Assembly: GCA_001942045.1 (NCBI GenBank)
Contig: MSTD01000004.1
Span: 158,868-222,867, forward strand
Origin: Mycolicibacterium porcinum
Lineage (GTDB): Bacteria; Actinomycetota; Actinomycetes; Mycobacteriales; Mycobacteriaceae
Direction: 5' to 3'
Length of the DNA: 64,000 bases
Shown piece after piece: positions 22,589 through 32,073 of this stretch. The position numbers and the translations under genes were made by a program. The notes below the pieces were generated by a model, which had not been told where the DNA came from, did no database searches, and saw nothing but the letters and a program-made list of their open reading frames with translations. The number at the start of each line of letters is the position of its first letter. Position 1 is the first letter of the stretch.

Positions 22589-23827
22589 CTAGAGTTCAAC
22601 CCCCAGCAGCGCATCCACCAGGGTGGCGACCTGGCGCGGGGCCGCCGTGTCGTGGCCGCCGTAGGTCAACGCGTCGGTACACCAACCGTCCAGTGCGGCA
22701 AGGGCTTTCGGCGTGTCCAGATCGTCGGCCAGGTACTGGCGCACCCGGGCCACCACATCGGTGGCGTCGGGACCGGCGGGCAGCGCGGCGGCGCTGCGCC
22801 ACTGCGCGAGCCGGGCGTTGGCCTCGGCGAGCACCTCGTCGCTCCAGGACCGGTCCGAGCGGTAGTGGCCGGCGAACAGCCCGAGACGGACGGCGGACGG
22901 ATCGACACCGTCGGCGCGCAGCCGCGACACCAGCACGAGGTTGCCGCGGCTCTTGCTCATCTTGTGCCCGTCCCAGCCGATCATGCCGGCATGCACGTAG
23001 TGGCGGGCGAAACGCCGCTCCCCCGTGACGGATTCGGCATGCGCGGCGGAGAACTCGTGGTGCGGGAAGATCAGATCGCTGCCACCGCCCTGGATGTCGA
23101 GGCCTGAGCCGATGCGGGTGAGCGCGATGGCAGAGCACTCGACGTGCCAACCGGGCCGGCCCGCACCGAACGGCGAGGGCCAGCTGGGTTCACCGGGCCG
23201 CTGCGCCCGCCACAGCAGGGCGTCGAGTTCGTCGCCCTTACCGGCGCGGTCCGGGTCACCACCGCGCTCGCCGAACAGCCGCAGCATCGTCTCGCGGTCG
23301 TAGCCCGACTCGTAGCCGAATTGCACGGTGGCGTCGGCGCGGTAGTACACGTCGGGGTACTCGGGGTCGTCGACCACGTAGGCCGCCCCCGAGGCCAGCA
23401 TCTTCTCCACCAGCTCGACCACCTCGGTGATCGCGTCGGTGGCGGCGACGTAGTCGTGCGGCGGCAGCACGCGCAGCGCGGTCATGTCGTCGCGGAACAG
23501 CTGGGTTTCCCGGTCGCCGAGGTCACGCCAGTCGATGCCGTCGCGATCGGCCCGCTCGAACAGCGGGTCGTCGACATCGGTGACGTTCTGCACGTAGTGC
23601 ACGGTGTGCCCGGCGTCCAGCCACAGCCGGTGCACCAGATCGAACGTAAGATAGGTCGCGGCATGGCCGAGATGGGTGGCGTCGTAGGGCGTGATGCCAC
23701 ACACGTACATGGTGGCCGTCGGCCCGGGCGTCACCGGACGTACCTGCCGGTCGGCGCTGTCGTACAGCCGCAGTTGCGGACCACGCCCCTCCAGCACCGG
23801 GATTGACGGTGCCGACCACGATCGCAT
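22589..23827 (-). CDS. mshC: mycothiol ligase MshC (Cys:GlcN-Ins ligase)
   Basis: A 412-residue enzyme that uses ATP to join cysteine to the amino group of glucosaminyl-inositol, the committed mycothiol step. It is a cysteinyl-tRNA synthetase relative: Zn/HIGH region '[20 protein letters not shown]', '[10 protein letters not shown]' with zinc ligand Cys, and the KMSKS loop '[14 protein letters not shown]'. It lacks the C-terminal anticodon domain of CysS, as MshC does. ATG 23827 gives the M. tuberculosis length and N-terminus ('[12 protein letters not shown]'); the open frame upstream to 24253 is within cysQ. Confidence 0.97.
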   Translation of the reverse strand: MRSWSAPSIPVLEGRGPQLRLYDSADRQVRPVTPGPTATMYVCGITPYDATHLGHAATYLTFDLVHRLWLDAGHTVHYVQNVTDVDDPLFERADRDGIDWRDLGDRETQLFRDDMTALRVLPPHDYVAATDAITEVVELVEKMLASGAAYVVDDPEYPDVYYRADATVQFGYESGYDRETMLRLFGERGGDPDRAGKGDELDALLWRAQRPGEPSWPSPFGAGRPGWHVECSAIALTRIGSGLDIQGGGSDLIFPHHEFSAAHAESVTGERRFARHYVHAGMIGWDGHKMSKSRGNLVLVSRLRADGVDPSAVRLGLFAGHYRSDRSWSDEVLAEANARLAQWRSAAALPAGPDATDVVARVRQYLADDLDTPKALAALDGWCTDALTYGGHDTAAPRQVATLVDALLGVEL

Positions 23828-23961
23828 GGTCTCGACTCTAAGGTGCTCGCTCAGGACGGCCTCCCGCCGGTCGGTCCCGCACAGTTCTCCCGAGTCAGAC
23901 AACCGCGCGGACAGTTTCATTCCCGCATCCGCAACATCCACCGAATCGCCGCGGTGAATGC

Positions 23962-24723
23962 TCACCGGGCCACCCCGATCGCCTCCAGCAGGATCGGCGC
24001 CAGCTCTTTGCGGCACATGACGAAATCCGGCAGATACGGGTCGGCCCGGTTGTAGCGCAGCTCCGACCCGTCCAGCCGGGACGCGTGCAGGCCCGCGGCC
24101 AGCACCACCCCCGCGGGGGCGGCCGAATCCCACTCCCATTGCCCACCCGCGTGGATGTACGCGTCGACGTCGCCGCGCACCACGGCCATCGCCTTGGCCC
24201 CGGCCGAGCCGATGCGCACCATCCGGAAGTCGAGTTGCTCCCGCATCCGCCACAGCACCGCCGGGGGACGATTGGAGCTCGCGGTGATCAGCAGGGGGCC
24301 GGGTCGCCGCGGACCCGGCGGGGTGACCGTGTCGCTGCGGTACACCTCACCCCGGGCGGGCAGGGCCACCACCGCATCGGACAGGCCCCCATCGACCCCC
24401 ACCGACCGCTGCCACAGCGCGATGTGCACCGCCCAGTCCTCCCGGCCAGGCAGCGAGAATTCGTGGGTTCCGTCCACGGGGTCGACGATCCAGACCCGAT
24501 CGGCCTCGACCCGGGACAGGTCGTCAACCGCCTCCTCGCTGAGCACAGAATCACCCGGGCGGGCCTGCGCCAGGCGTTCCAGGATCAACGCATTGGAGCG
24601 GCGGTCACCCTCGTCACCGAGGTAATAGGGATCGTAGAAACCGACCTCTTCACGCACGGCCAGCAACAGCTCACCGGCCTCCTTGGCCACTTCGGCGGCC
24701 AGGTCGGCGTCGGTCGTGTGCAC
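23962..24723 (-). CDS. cysQ: 3'-phosphoadenosine-5'-phosphate phosphatase CysQ
   Basis: A 253-residue Mg-dependent, Li-sensitive phosphatase of the inositol monophosphatase superfamily. It dephosphorylates PAP in sulfate assimilation; the M. tuberculosis protein also acts on fructose-1,6-bisphosphate and inositol phosphates. Motifs: 'VLSEEAVDD', '[14 protein letters not shown]' and '[18 protein letters not shown]'. GTG 24723 is preferred; the frame runs up to 24798 but would then nearly abut the divergent gene. It lies 134 bp upstream of mshC. Confidence 0.92.
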   Translation of the reverse strand: MHTTDADLAAEVAKEAGELLLAVREEVGFYDPYYLGDEGDRRSNALILERLAQARPGDSVLSEEAVDDLSRVEADRVWIVDPVDGTHEFSLPGREDWAVHIALWQRSVGVDGGLSDAVVALPARGEVYRSDTVTPPGPRRPGPLLITASSNRPPAVLWRMREQLDFRMVRIGSAGAKAMAVVRGDVDAYIHAGGQWEWDSAAPAGVVLAAGLHASRLDGSELRYNRADPYLPDFVMCRKELAPILLEAIGVAR

Positions 24724-24815
24724 CGACCAAGTATCCGTGTCACACCAAAGTGGTGCGGTGGCGGGGCAGGTTGCACCAGTAAGGTCAGCTACTGCCACCT
24801 GACCAGAGGAGATCC

Positions 24816-25223
24816 ATGACCGAGCAGACCCCAGTCGACAACCTGTCCGACTCGTGGCGCTGGAAGTTCGATTTCTTCAACAACTACGGCCTGCCGGGCT
24901 CGAGCCCAGAAGCCAAGGCCGCCTACCGCAATCTCAGCTTCATGGCCAAGCTGCGGCTCACCTCCAACATCCTGGCCTTCCTGTTCGGCCCGATCTACTT
25001 CTTCGTCAAAGGCATGTGGCGCAAGGGATTGACCCTCTTGGGAATCGCGATCGCCGCGGGTGTGGTGCTGACGATCCTCGATGTCAGCGACGCCATCGGG
25101 CGGTCCGCCGGAATCGCCATCGGGGCGCTGGCGATGTCGACGGCGAACTACGCCTACTACCTGCACGTGGTGCGCGGTAGCCAGTCGTGGAATCCGTTCG
25201 AGGGGTTCGGGCGGGCCCGCTAG
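24816..25223 (+). CDS. DUF2628 membrane protein
   Basis: A 135-residue protein from ATG 24816 (GAGGAG upstream). An N-terminal amphipathic region containing '[12 protein letters not shown]' leads to two or three membrane segments ('[19 protein letters not shown]', '[15 protein letters not shown]', '[19 protein letters not shown]'), the layout of DUF2628. The function is unknown. The last 37 bp of the gene, including the stop codon, recur at 26169-26205 (see the repeats). Confidence 0.85.
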   Translation: MTEQTPVDNLSDSWRWKFDFFNNYGLPGSSPEAKAAYRNLSFMAKLRLTSNILAFLFGPIYFFVKGMWRKGLTLLGIAIAAGVVLTILDVSDAIGRSAGIAIGALAMSTANYAYYLHVVRGSQSWNPFEGFGRAR

Positions 25224-25224
25224 A
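25188..25224 (+). repeat. 37-bp direct repeat, copy 1 (3' end of DUF2628 gene)
   Basis: It begins TGGAATCCGTTCGAGG and ends GGGCCCGCTAGA. It is identical to 26169-26205 except for one G/A difference at position 25196. This copy encodes the DUF2628 C-terminus '[11 protein letters not shown]' and its TAG stop, and the CTAG also supplies the stop codon of the convergent hydrolase gene. Confidence 0.95.
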
Positions 25225-26032
25225 CGGCCGCTGAATCAATTGTGTTAGGGCGGGCCGACGTATCGAGCCACGAGTCGATGCGTTCGGCCACCGCAACCCA
25301 CCCGGGCTCCAGCATCATGTTGTGTGCCATGCCGGGGAAAAACTCGGCTTCCGTACCGTATGCGCGCGCGGTTGCCCGTATTTCGTCTCGACTGAAACAC
25401 GCGTCGCGCTCGGCCCCCAAGACGAGCAGGGGCGTGGTCACTCGCTGAGGTTTGGGAAGGCTGAACATCGTCAAGTCGAGCGTCTGCCGCCCGAAATACT
25501 CCTCGTCGAGCAGTGCGGCGTAACGGGCGATATCGGACTCCGCGGTACCCGCAGAATAGAAGAACTCCCGCGTGATCTCGGGTGGGTTGAGCGCACGCCG
25601 CGACTTGCCGGTGAGTGTCACCGCTGCGGAACGCAACGGATGACGTCCCATCATTCGGAGCAAGCCGCGACCGGCACCACTGACCGGCACTGACGCAAGG
25701 AGTACGCCCGCCGGAGCACTGTGGTTCTCCAGATACTTCTGCACCACCAAGCCACCCATCGAGTGACCTACTACCACCGGCCGGACACCGAGGCTGTCGG
25801 CGACCGACGCAACGTCACTGACCCAGTCCGCGACCGAACACCGCCGCGGGCTCTGCCGGTGGCTGGTCCCGTGATTGCGAAGGCTCAGAGCCACCGCCCG
25901 ATAGCCCCTCTCGGCGAAGAAGCCCAGGAAATGCTCGTCCCAACACCAGGCCGCATGCCAAGACCCATGGACGAACAGCAGCGGCGCTGGATGCGACTCA
26001 CTGCAAGACCCTTTGTCGATCACCTCGAGCAT
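25220..26032 (-). CDS. alpha/beta hydrolase (inserted single-gene cassette)
   Basis: A 270-residue alpha/beta hydrolase. 'LLFVHGSWHAAWCWDEHFL' holds the oxyanion HG motif, 'VVGHSMGGLVVQKYL' the nucleophile Ser elbow, 'LVLGAERDACF' the acid Asp and 'FPGMAHNMMLE' the catalytic His. It is probably a lysophospholipase or esterase; the substrate is unknown. ATG 26032 (GAGGAG upstream) is preferred over the frame start at 26161. The gene lies exactly between two copies of a 37-bp repeat and interrupts the gene order seen in other mycobacteria, so it was probably acquired separately. Confidence 0.85.
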   Translation of the reverse strand: MLEVIDKGSCSESHPAPLLFVHGSWHAAWCWDEHFLGFFAERGYRAVALSLRNHGTSHRQSPRRCSVADWVSDVASVADSLGVRPVVVGHSMGGLVVQKYLENHSAPAGVLLASVPVSGAGRGLLRMMGRHPLRSAAVTLTGKSRRALNPPEITREFFYSAGTAESDIARYAALLDEEYFGRQTLDLTMFSLPKPQRVTTPLLVLGAERDACFSRDEIRATARAYGTEAEFFPGMAHNMMLEPGWVAVAERIDSWLDTSARPNTIDSAAV

Positions 26033-26168
26033 GAGCCTGACTCCTCGTACCGAGCAGCTGGCGACGCCGACAGCGTTCCCCGGACAGCTGCGCCGCCGCT
26101 GACAATAACTTTTGACCGCACCGTTGCAGGGCCGAAAAATCCGTCGATCTTGACAGGGCAAACAACCC

Positions 26169-26205
26169 TGGAATCCATTCGAGGGGTTCGGGCGGGCCCG
26201 CTAGA
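26169..26205 (+). repeat. 37-bp direct repeat, copy 2
   Basis: It matches 25188-25224 at 36 of 37 positions, with a start-to-start distance of 981 bp. Its CTAG forms the stop codon of the SCO1664-like gene that ends at 26201. Without the 981-bp insert, the DUF2628 gene and the SCO1664-like gene would be convergent and share this CTAG, probably the ancestral layout. Confidence 0.95.
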
Positions 26206-27037
26206 AGGCAGGCCACGGGATCGGCCGATGCCGATCGGGCGTCGGCATCACCGGATTGTCCAGTAACCCAACGATTCTCGATCGCAACGCGGCGATCTCG
26301 GCGGTGGTGATGTGGGCGCACAGCTGCTCTGCCAGGCCGGCGAACCCGTCCCGCAGTGCGGTGACGTCGGCCAAAGTTTCGTCGTCGACAGGCTTGCCGG
26401 CCCAGCCCCACAGCACGGTCCGCAGCTTGTCCTCGACGTGCAGGCTCACGCCGTGGTCCACGCCGTACACGGCCCCGTCGAGCCCGGCCAGGATGTGGCC
26501 GCCCTTGCGGTCGGCGTTGTTGATCAGCACGTCGAACACCGCCATGCGGAACAGCCGGGGATCGTCGGCGTGCACCAGCGTCACCTCGTCGCCGGCGTAG
26601 TCGTAGGCCTGCAGGATCGGCAGGAACCCCGGCGGGAGCTGCCCCGCGGGCACCAGGTCCACCAGATCGGGGCCCGAGCCGGGCTGGTCCCCCACCTGAT
26701 CCCCGGGTTGATCCACCCACAGCTGCAACATGCCGGGCCCGGCCGGACCATCCCGAATAATGGTGTGGGGCACGATGTTCCAGCCCAAGGCGGCGGACAC
26801 CAGATACGCACTCAGCTCGCGGCCGGCCAAGGTGCCGTCGGGAAAGTCCCACAGCGGCGCTTCACCGCGGATCGGCTTGTACACACAGTGCACCTGCCGG
26901 TCACCCAGGTTGGCCTCGCACAGGAAGGTGGCGTTGCTGGCCGACCGGATCCGGCCGATCACCGTCAGTTCGCCGTCGGCCAGTACCGCATCATCGGATT
27001 TGGACGGGGCCGGGTCTCCGCTAGGTTTCTGCGTCAT
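26201..27037 (-). CDS. SCO1664-family protein (Rv2133c-like)
   Basis: A 278-residue cytosolic protein from ATG 27037, overlapping the DUF3090 gene by 17 bp. 'CVYKPIRGEAPLWDFPDG', 'FDVLINNADRKGGHIL' and 'VYGVDHGVSLHVEDKLRTVLWGW' resemble the core of phosphatidylinositol 3-/4-kinase-like (HipA/PI4K-type) enzymes, with the N-N-x-D-R-K catalytic-loop look. SCO1664, DUF3090 and the histidine phosphatase form a three-gene set conserved across actinobacteria. The shared pathway is unknown. Confidence 0.85.
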   Translation of the reverse strand: MTQKPSGDPAPSKSDDAVLADGELTVIGRIRSASNATFLCEANLGDRQVHCVYKPIRGEAPLWDFPDGTLAGRELSAYLVSAALGWNIVPHTIIRDGPAGPGMLQLWVDQPGDQVGDQPGSGPDLVDLVPAGQLPPGFLPILQAYDYAGDEVTLVHADDPRLFRMAVFDVLINNADRKGGHILAGLDGAVYGVDHGVSLHVEDKLRTVLWGWAGKPVDDETLADVTALRDGFAGLAEQLCAHITTAEIAALRSRIVGLLDNPVMPTPDRHRPIPWPAF

Positions 27038-27608
27038 CTTCGGACCCGGCCACCTCACCGCGTCGATAGCCGTTGGTACGCACGCAGATGTGGCCATCGG
27101 GGTCCAGCGGCTCATCGCAGAGCGGGCAGGGCGGGCGTCCGGCGGAGATCACCCGGTTGGAGCGGGTGGCGAACTCCCGCGCCGACTCCGGGGTGAGGAA
27201 CACCCGCACGGCGTCGGGGCCGTCCTCGGCGTCGTCGAGGACCACCGATGCGTCGAACTCGCCTTCGGAGACCGCGAGCAGCTCCACTACGACGGTTTGT
27301 GCTTCCGAATCCCAGCCCAGCCCCATCGTCCCCACGCGGAACTCGGCATCGACCGGGGTGACCAGCGGCAGCAGGTCACTCACCTCGCCGGTGTCGGGCG
27401 GGATCGGGGTGCCGAAGCGGCGGTTGATCTCGGTCAGCAGGGCGGCGATCCGCTCCGCCAACACGGCGACCTGCTGCTTCTCCAGGATCACCGAGATCAC
27501 CCGCTTGTCGTGGACCGCCTGCAGGTAGAACGTCCGGTTACCGGGTTGACCGACGGTCCCGGCCACAAAGCGGTCGGGAGTGCGGAAAACATGAATTGCG
27601 CGGGCCAT
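27021..27608 (-). CDS. DUF3090 family protein (Rv2134c-like)
   Basis: A 195-residue protein from ATG 27608, the same length as Rv2134c; the frame start at 27620 adds four unconserved residues. 'RAIHVFRTPDRFVAGTVGQ' and 'TFYLQAVHDKRVISVILEK' are DUF3090 signatures. Near the C-terminus a 'CPLCDEPLDPDGHIC' pattern resembles a small zinc-binding motif. The function is unknown; it sits in the conserved three-gene set with the SCO1664-like and phosphatase genes. Confidence 0.9.
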   Translation of the reverse strand: MARAIHVFRTPDRFVAGTVGQPGNRTFYLQAVHDKRVISVILEKQQVAVLAERIAALLTEINRRFGTPIPPDTGEVSDLLPLVTPVDAEFRVGTMGLGWDSEAQTVVVELLAVSEGEFDASVVLDDAEDGPDAVRVFLTPESAREFATRSNRVISAGRPPCPLCDEPLDPDGHICVRTNGYRRGEVAGSEDDAET

Positions 27609-27643
27609 GGCACCTTCCAAAATACCGGTAGCGAAGCCGCGGG

Positions 27644-28315
27644 TCAGTTGGTGGACCCACCCACCACGGCGTCGGTGGCGGGTTTGGCCGCCAGTCCGGC
27701 GCTCAACTGGGCACCGGTGTGGTTGATGTGCATCACGAACGGCCGCAGCTCGGTGTAGCGGATCACGCTCATCGAGGCGGGGTCTGCCGTGATGCGCTGG
27801 AACCCGTCCAGGTGCACCCCCAGGGCGTCGGCGAGCACTGCCTTGATCACGTCACCGTGGGTGCAGGCCACCCACAACACGTCGGCGCCGTGCTGTTCGG
27901 CGAGCGCGCGGTCACGTTCCCGCACCGCGGCCACCGCCCGGGCCTGCACCTGAGCCAGCCCCTCGCCCTCGGGGAACACCGCGGCGCTGGGCTGCTGCTG
28001 CACGACGGCCCACAGCGGCTCCTTGACCAGCTCGCCGATGGCCCGGCCGGTCCAGGCGCCGTAATCCACCTCGGTGAGCCGGTCATCGACGATCGGTTGC
28101 AGGGCGAGCGCCTCGGCCAGCGGCGCCACCGTGCGCTCGCAGCGCAGCAGCGGCGAGTGCACGATGGCGGTCACCGGCAGTTCCCCGATGCGCGCGACCA
28201 GACCGGCGGCCTGCTCGACGCCGCGCTCATCGAGGTCGACCCCCTCACTGCGACCGGCCAGGGTATGCGCGGTGTTCGACGTCGAACGGCCGTGCCGCAG
28301 CAGAATCACGGTCAT
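27644..28315 (-). CDS. histidine phosphatase superfamily protein (Rv2135c / MSMEG_4193 family)
   Basis: A 223-residue phosphatase-fold protein from ATG 28315. The phospho-histidine motif is 'LLRHGRSTSN', the second Arg lies in 'HSPLLRCERT', the acid in 'EVDYGAWTGR' and the second catalytic His in 'VACTHGDVIKAVLAD'. The M. tuberculosis homologue has been described as a phosphatase rather than a mutase. It heads the three-gene set and lies downstream of uppP across a tandem repeat of ATGA-coupled micro-ORFs. Confidence 0.9.
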   Translation of the reverse strand: MTVILLRHGRSTSNTAHTLAGRSEGVDLDERGVEQAAGLVARIGELPVTAIVHSPLLRCERTVAPLAEALALQPIVDDRLTEVDYGAWTGRAIGELVKEPLWAVVQQQPSAAVFPEGEGLAQVQARAVAAVRERDRALAEQHGADVLWVACTHGDVIKAVLADALGVHLDGFQRITADPASMSVIRYTELRPFVMHINHTGAQLSAGLAAKPATDAVVGGSTN

Positions 28316-28390
28316 TTCGGCTCCTCGCGCAAGCGCTCGTCGGTCATTTCGGCTCCTCGCGCAAGCGCTCGTCCGTCATATCGACTCCTC
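28309..28390 (-). repeat. 32-bp tandem repeat with coupled micro-ORFs (MIRU-like)
   Basis: Two identical 32-bp units (28309-28340, 28341-28372) are followed by an 18-bp diverged third (28373-28390). On the minus strand each unit carries GAGGAG and an ATGA. Reading from uppP, its TGA overlaps ATG of a micro-ORF (MTEESI), whose stop overlaps the ATG of MTDERLREEPK, whose stop overlaps a second identical MTDERLREEPK, whose stop overlaps the phosphatase ATG. This chain of ATGA overlaps is the organisation known for mycobacterial interspersed repetitive units. Confidence 0.85.
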
Positions 28391-28392
28391 CG

Positions 28393-29238
28393 TCATTGCG
28401 CGGCCACCACCCCGGTACCCAGCAGCGCCAGCACCACCACACCCAGCACCACCCGATAGCCGACGAACCAGTACATGCTGTGCGACACCAGGAATTTCAG
28501 GAACCAGGCGATGGCCGCAAAGCCGACGACGAACGCGATCACGGTGGCCACCGTCAGTTGCGCTCCGCTGGCGCTCATCCCCTCCCCGACCGGGTGAAAC
28601 GCGTCGGGCAGCGAGAACAGTCCGGACGCGAACACCGCGGGAATCGCCAGCAGGAAACCGAACCGGGCCGCCAACTCACGCTCCATGCCCAGGAAGAGCC
28701 CGGCGCTGATCGTGGCGCCGGAACGCGACACGCCGGGCACCAGGGCCAGACACTGGGCCAGGCCGACGATGACGCTGTCGCGCCAGGTCAGCTGCTCGAC
28801 GCGGCGCACCTGCCTGCCGTAGTACTCGGCCGCGGCGATGACCGCCGAGAACACGATCAGCGCTGTGGCCACGATCCACAGATTGCGTGCGCCGGTGCGG
28901 ATTTCGTCTTTGAACAGCAGACCGAACACGCCGATCGGAATGCTGCCGATGATCACCCACCAGCCCAGCCAGTAGTCCGCGGACCGGTGCGCAGCATTGA
29001 ACAGCCCGGCGAACCAGGCCTTGATGATGCGCCCGATGTCTCGGGCGAAGTACACCAGCACCGCGAGTTCGGTTCCCAGCTGGGTGACCGCGGTGAACGA
29101 GGCACCCGCGTCGTCGTCGAAGAACACCCGCGAGGTGATCGCGAGGTGTCCCGAGGACGAGACCGGCAGAAACTCGGTGAGCCCCTGGACAATCGACAAC
29201 ACGACAACTTGCAGCCAGGACATGGCACCGACGTCAGT
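28393..29238 (-). CDS. uppP: undecaprenyl(decaprenyl)-diphosphatase UppP
   Basis: A 281-residue polytopic membrane enzyme that removes the terminal phosphate from polyprenyl diphosphate to recycle the cell-wall lipid carrier; it also confers bacitracin tolerance. Both active-site motifs are present: '[16 protein letters not shown]' and '[17 protein letters not shown]'. It matches Rv2136c closely, with about eight membrane segments. GTG 29238 is chosen because TACGGT lies 7 bases upstream (leaderless), giving a length near the M. tuberculosis form; ATG 29223 is the alternative. Confidence 0.95.
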   Translation of the reverse strand, partial: TDVGAMSWLQVVVLSIVQGLTEFLPVSSSGHLAITSRVFFDDDAGASFTAVTQLGTELAVLVYFARDIGRIIKAWFAGLFNAAHRSADYWLGWWVIIGSIPIGVFGLLFKDEIRTGARNLWIVATALIVFSAVIAAAEYYGRQVRRVEQLTWRDSVIVGLAQCLALVPGVSRSGATISAGLFLGMERELAARFGFLLAIPAVFASGLFSLPDAFHPVGEGMSASGAQLTVATVIAFVVGFAAIAWFLKFLVSHSMYWFVGYRVVLGVVVLALLGTGVVAAQ

Positions 29239-29278
29239 CACGACGACGACCGTACCGTGGCGACCTGGCTGCGATGCG

Positions 29279-29590
29279 TCAGCGAGCGGTACGCGAAACC
29301 GGCTGCGCGTCGGCGACCGCGTCGCGCACCGTTGCCGACAGACTGCGTTCATCAGTCAGGTCGATATCGGTCAGTTTGCGGGTGGCCACGGCCACCACAT
29401 CGTCGTCGAGCGGAACCGGGCCGGACAGCCGCGGACGGTAGACCTCGATGACGAGCTGCTGGCGCTCGATGTGGAACGAAAAACTCCGGCCATCGCCAAC
29501 TTGGCCAAACCCACTGGCGTGTACACCAGTGGAAATATCCTCCATAGCAAACTCTCGGTTACCCAGTTCCCGGTCTGCGGCGAGGGTCAT
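29279..29590 (-). CDS. conserved hypothetical protein (Rv2137c-like)
   Basis: A 103-residue protein from ATG 29590, with TATGGT 6 bases before the start (leaderless promoter). '[20 protein letters not shown]' and '[18 protein letters not shown]' are the main recognisable stretches. It sits between uppP and lppL like Rv2137c. No signal peptide, membrane segment or catalytic motif is visible. A shorter start at 29545 (MEDISTG) is possible. Confidence 0.75.
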   Translation of the reverse strand: MTLAADRELGNREFAMEDISTGVHASGFGQVGDGRSFSFHIERQQLVIEVYRPRLSGPVPLDDDVVAVATRKLTDIDLTDERSLSATVRDAVADAQPVSRTAR

Positions 29591-29713
29591 GATCGAACCA
29601 TACCTCTACTTATGCCGCGTTGGTTGCAGACGCGACCATTTCCGGCCGACGGCCATGCCTAAACTGGATTCCTGCACGTCACCGATATCCGTAATCCGAT
29701 CGAGAGCCATCCG

Positions 29714-30742
29714 TTGCGCCCAATCCCCGCAGGTCAGCCAGTTCGCGCCGGCCTCTTCGCGCTGGCCCTGCTGCTCACCGCGGGCTGCACGTCCAACCCC
29801 GCCGATGCCCCGCCGCCCACCATCGAGCCCGCTCAGGCCGCGGTTTCACCCCCGGTTGCGGCTGCGCCGGACGGCGAGGTCCGGGAATTGCGCGGGCACG
29901 CGACGAGCTCCGTGTTCGATCCAGCAACCAACACGCTGGCCGTGCTGAGCCCCGGGCCCGAAGGCCAGGCAACGCTGAGTCTGCTGGCCGCGGGCAAGGC
30001 CCCACGTGACGTCACGCTGATGCCCGCGGCCACCGCGCTCAGCGTCGACGGCAAGGGCGACATCCTGGCGTCCACCCGAGGCGGATACTTCCGGGTGGAC
30101 GTGGCGGCAGCCAAGGCCAGCAAAGTTGACGTGAACGACGCCCATGGCGTGGATTTCACCGCGATCGCCGTGCGCGCCGACGGCAATCCCGTACTCGGCA
30201 CCGCCGACGGCGCCGTCTACACATTGGGCAGCGACCACACCGTGGCCGCCCGGCTCAAGATCTTCGCCCGCGTGGATTCGCTTGTCACACAAGGAAACAC
30301 CGCGGTGGTGCTGGATCGAGGGCAGACCTCGGTGACGGCCGTCAACCCCGACGGAACCAAAGCCGCCCAGGCCTTGCGGGCCGGTGAAGGCGCCACCACC
30401 ATGGCCGCCGATCCGCGCGGCCGGGTCTTGGTCGCCGACACCCGCGGCGACGAGCTGCTGGTGTTCGGCACCGACCCGCTGATCATGCGGCAGCGGTACC
30501 CGGTACCGGCCGCCCCGTACGGTCTGGCCGGGTCCGGTGAACTGGCCTGGGTGTCGCAGACCGCGGCAAACACGGTGATTGGTTACGATCTCTCCACCGG
30601 CATACCGGTGGAAAAGGTGCGATATCGAACCGTGCAGCAACCGAACTCCGTGGCCTACGACGCGTTGACCGACACCCTCTACGTGGTGTCCGGCTCGGGA
30701 GCCGGTGTGCAGGTGATCCACACGGCGTCGGGCCGCCGATGA
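29714..30742 (+). CDS. lppL: lipoprotein LppL
   Basis: A 342-residue protein from TTG 29714. The signal ends in lipobox 'LLTAGC' (Cys about 25), so it is a membrane-anchored lipoprotein. The body consists of repeated beta-propeller-like segments ('DPATNTLAVLSPG', 'GKGDILASTRGGYFRVD', 'DPRGRVLVADTRGDELLVFG', 'YDALTDTLYVVSGSGAGV'), typical of six- or seven-bladed YncE/SMP-30-like propellers. Position and content match Rv2138. The function is unknown. The next gene overlaps its stop by ATGA. Confidence 0.88.
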   Translation: MRPIPAGQPVRAGLFALALLLTAGCTSNPADAPPPTIEPAQAAVSPPVAAAPDGEVRELRGHATSSVFDPATNTLAVLSPGPEGQATLSLLAAGKAPRDVTLMPAATALSVDGKGDILASTRGGYFRVDVAAAKASKVDVNDAHGVDFTAIAVRADGNPVLGTADGAVYTLGSDHTVAARLKIFARVDSLVTQGNTAVVLDRGQTSVTAVNPDGTKAAQALRAGEGATTMAADPRGRVLVADTRGDELLVFGTDPLIMRQRYPVPAAPYGLAGSGELAWVSQTAANTVIGYDLSTGIPVEKVRYRTVQQPNSVAYDALTDTLYVVSGSGAGVQVIHTASGRR

Positions 30743-31008
30743 CCACGATCCAGCAGGGCCGCATGCCTCCCGGATGGGACAAGGTCGTCGCCGAGGACCT
30801 TTCTGAGGAATACGACTGGATACCGCTGCGGCTTCCGCCGGATGTCACCAGGATCAGCGCCTCGATCCGCTTGTCGATCGAGGCTGAGTACCGCGGCTGG
30901 GAGCTGACCAGGGTGCGGGCCTATACAGATGGGAGCCGACGGGTGCTGTTGCGCCGCAAGAAAACCGCGTCATCCATGCCGAGCACACCCCAGGCGCCTT
31001 CGCTGTGA
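30739..31008 (+). CDS. DUF5703 family small protein
   Basis: An 89-residue cytosolic protein, translationally coupled to lppL (ATGA) and to pyrD (GTGA). '[20 protein letters not shown]' and '[19 protein letters not shown]' are the conserved DUF5703 blocks. The function is unknown. Its place between lppL and pyrD is shared with other mycobacteria, although it is often left unannotated. Confidence 0.8.
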   Translation: MTTIQQGRMPPGWDKVVAEDLSEEYDWIPLRLPPDVTRISASIRLSIEAEYRGWELTRVRAYTDGSRRVLLRRKKTASSMPSTPQAPSL

Positions 31009-32069
31009 TCTACGCGGCTCTGCGGCGGGCACTGTTCCTGGTGCCGCCGGAACGGATCCACCTGTGGGTGTTCGCGCTGTTGCGCACGGTCACCGGCCCT
31101 GCATTTCTGCGTCGCGCCCTGGCGCGACGGTTGGCACCCACCGATCCGGCCCTGGCCAGCACGGTGTTCGGGGTGCGCTTCCCGGGCCCGATGGGGCTGG
31201 CCGCCGGCTTCGACAAGGACGGCCGCGGCCTGCAGACCTGGGGCGCGCTCGGCTTCGGGTATGCCGAGGTCGGCACGGTCACGGCCCAACCGCAACCGGG
31301 TAACCCCGAGCCCCGGCTGTTCCGGTTGCCCGAGGATCACGCGCTGCTCAACCGGATGGGGTTCAACAACGAGGGGGCCGGAGCGCTCGCGATCCGACTG
31401 GCCCGGCACACCCCCGACGTGCCGATCGGGGTGAACATCGGCAAGACCAAGCTGACCCCGGCCGAGGACGCGGTGGCCGACTACGCCGAGAGCACCCGCC
31501 TGGTGAGCGCGCTGGCCGCCTACGTCGTCGTCAACGTCAGCTCACCCAACACTCCCGGACTGCGCGATCTGCAGGCGGTCGAATCGCTGCGGCCGATCCT
31601 GGCCGCGGTCAAGGCCGAGACGAACAAGCCGGTGCTGGTCAAGATCGCGCCGGACCTGTCCGATGCCGACATCGACGAAATCGCGGACCTGGCAGTCGAA
31701 TTGGGGTTGGCCGGGATCGTCGCCACCAACACCACCATCTCGCGGGACGGGCTGGCCACACCCGGTGTCGCCGAACTGGGCACCGGCGGGATATCCGGAC
31801 GCCCGGTGGCGCACCGGTCCCTGCAGGTGCTGCGCCGGTTGTACCGCCGGGTCGGTGACAAGCTCGTGTTGATCAGCGTCGGCGGCATCGAAACCGCCGA
31901 CGACGCCTGGGAACGGATCACCGCCGGCGCCACCCTGCTACAGGGCTATACCGGGTTCATCTACGGCGGCGGATTGTGGGCCAAACAGATCCACGACGGC
32001 ATCGCCGATCGGTTGCATGCCGGCGGATTCGCGTCGCTGAGCGACGCGATCGGCTCCGCCGCCCACTGA
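31005..32069 (+). CDS. pyrD: dihydroorotate dehydrogenase (quinone), class 2
   Basis: A 354-residue membrane-associated flavoenzyme, the fourth step of pyrimidine synthesis; it passes electrons from dihydroorotate to the quinone pool. The N-terminal helices (1-45) mark the class 2 enzyme. Conserved parts are '[16 protein letters not shown]', '[13 protein letters not shown]', '[11 protein letters not shown]', '[17 protein letters not shown]' (catalytic Ser) and the FMN-phosphate site '[17 protein letters not shown]'. GTG 31005 overlaps the previous stop. It matches Rv2139. Confidence 0.97.
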   Translation: MIYAALRRALFLVPPERIHLWVFALLRTVTGPAFLRRALARRLAPTDPALASTVFGVRFPGPMGLAAGFDKDGRGLQTWGALGFGYAEVGTVTAQPQPGNPEPRLFRLPEDHALLNRMGFNNEGAGALAIRLARHTPDVPIGVNIGKTKLTPAEDAVADYAESTRLVSALAAYVVVNVSSPNTPGLRDLQAVESLRPILAAVKAETNKPVLVKIAPDLSDADIDEIADLAVELGLAGIVATNTTISRDGLATPGVAELGTGGISGRPVAHRSLQVLRRLYRRVGDKLVLISVGGIETADDAWERITAGATLLQGYTGFIYGGGLWAKQIHDGIADRLHAGGFASLSDAIGSAAH

Positions 32070-32073
32070 GTCG

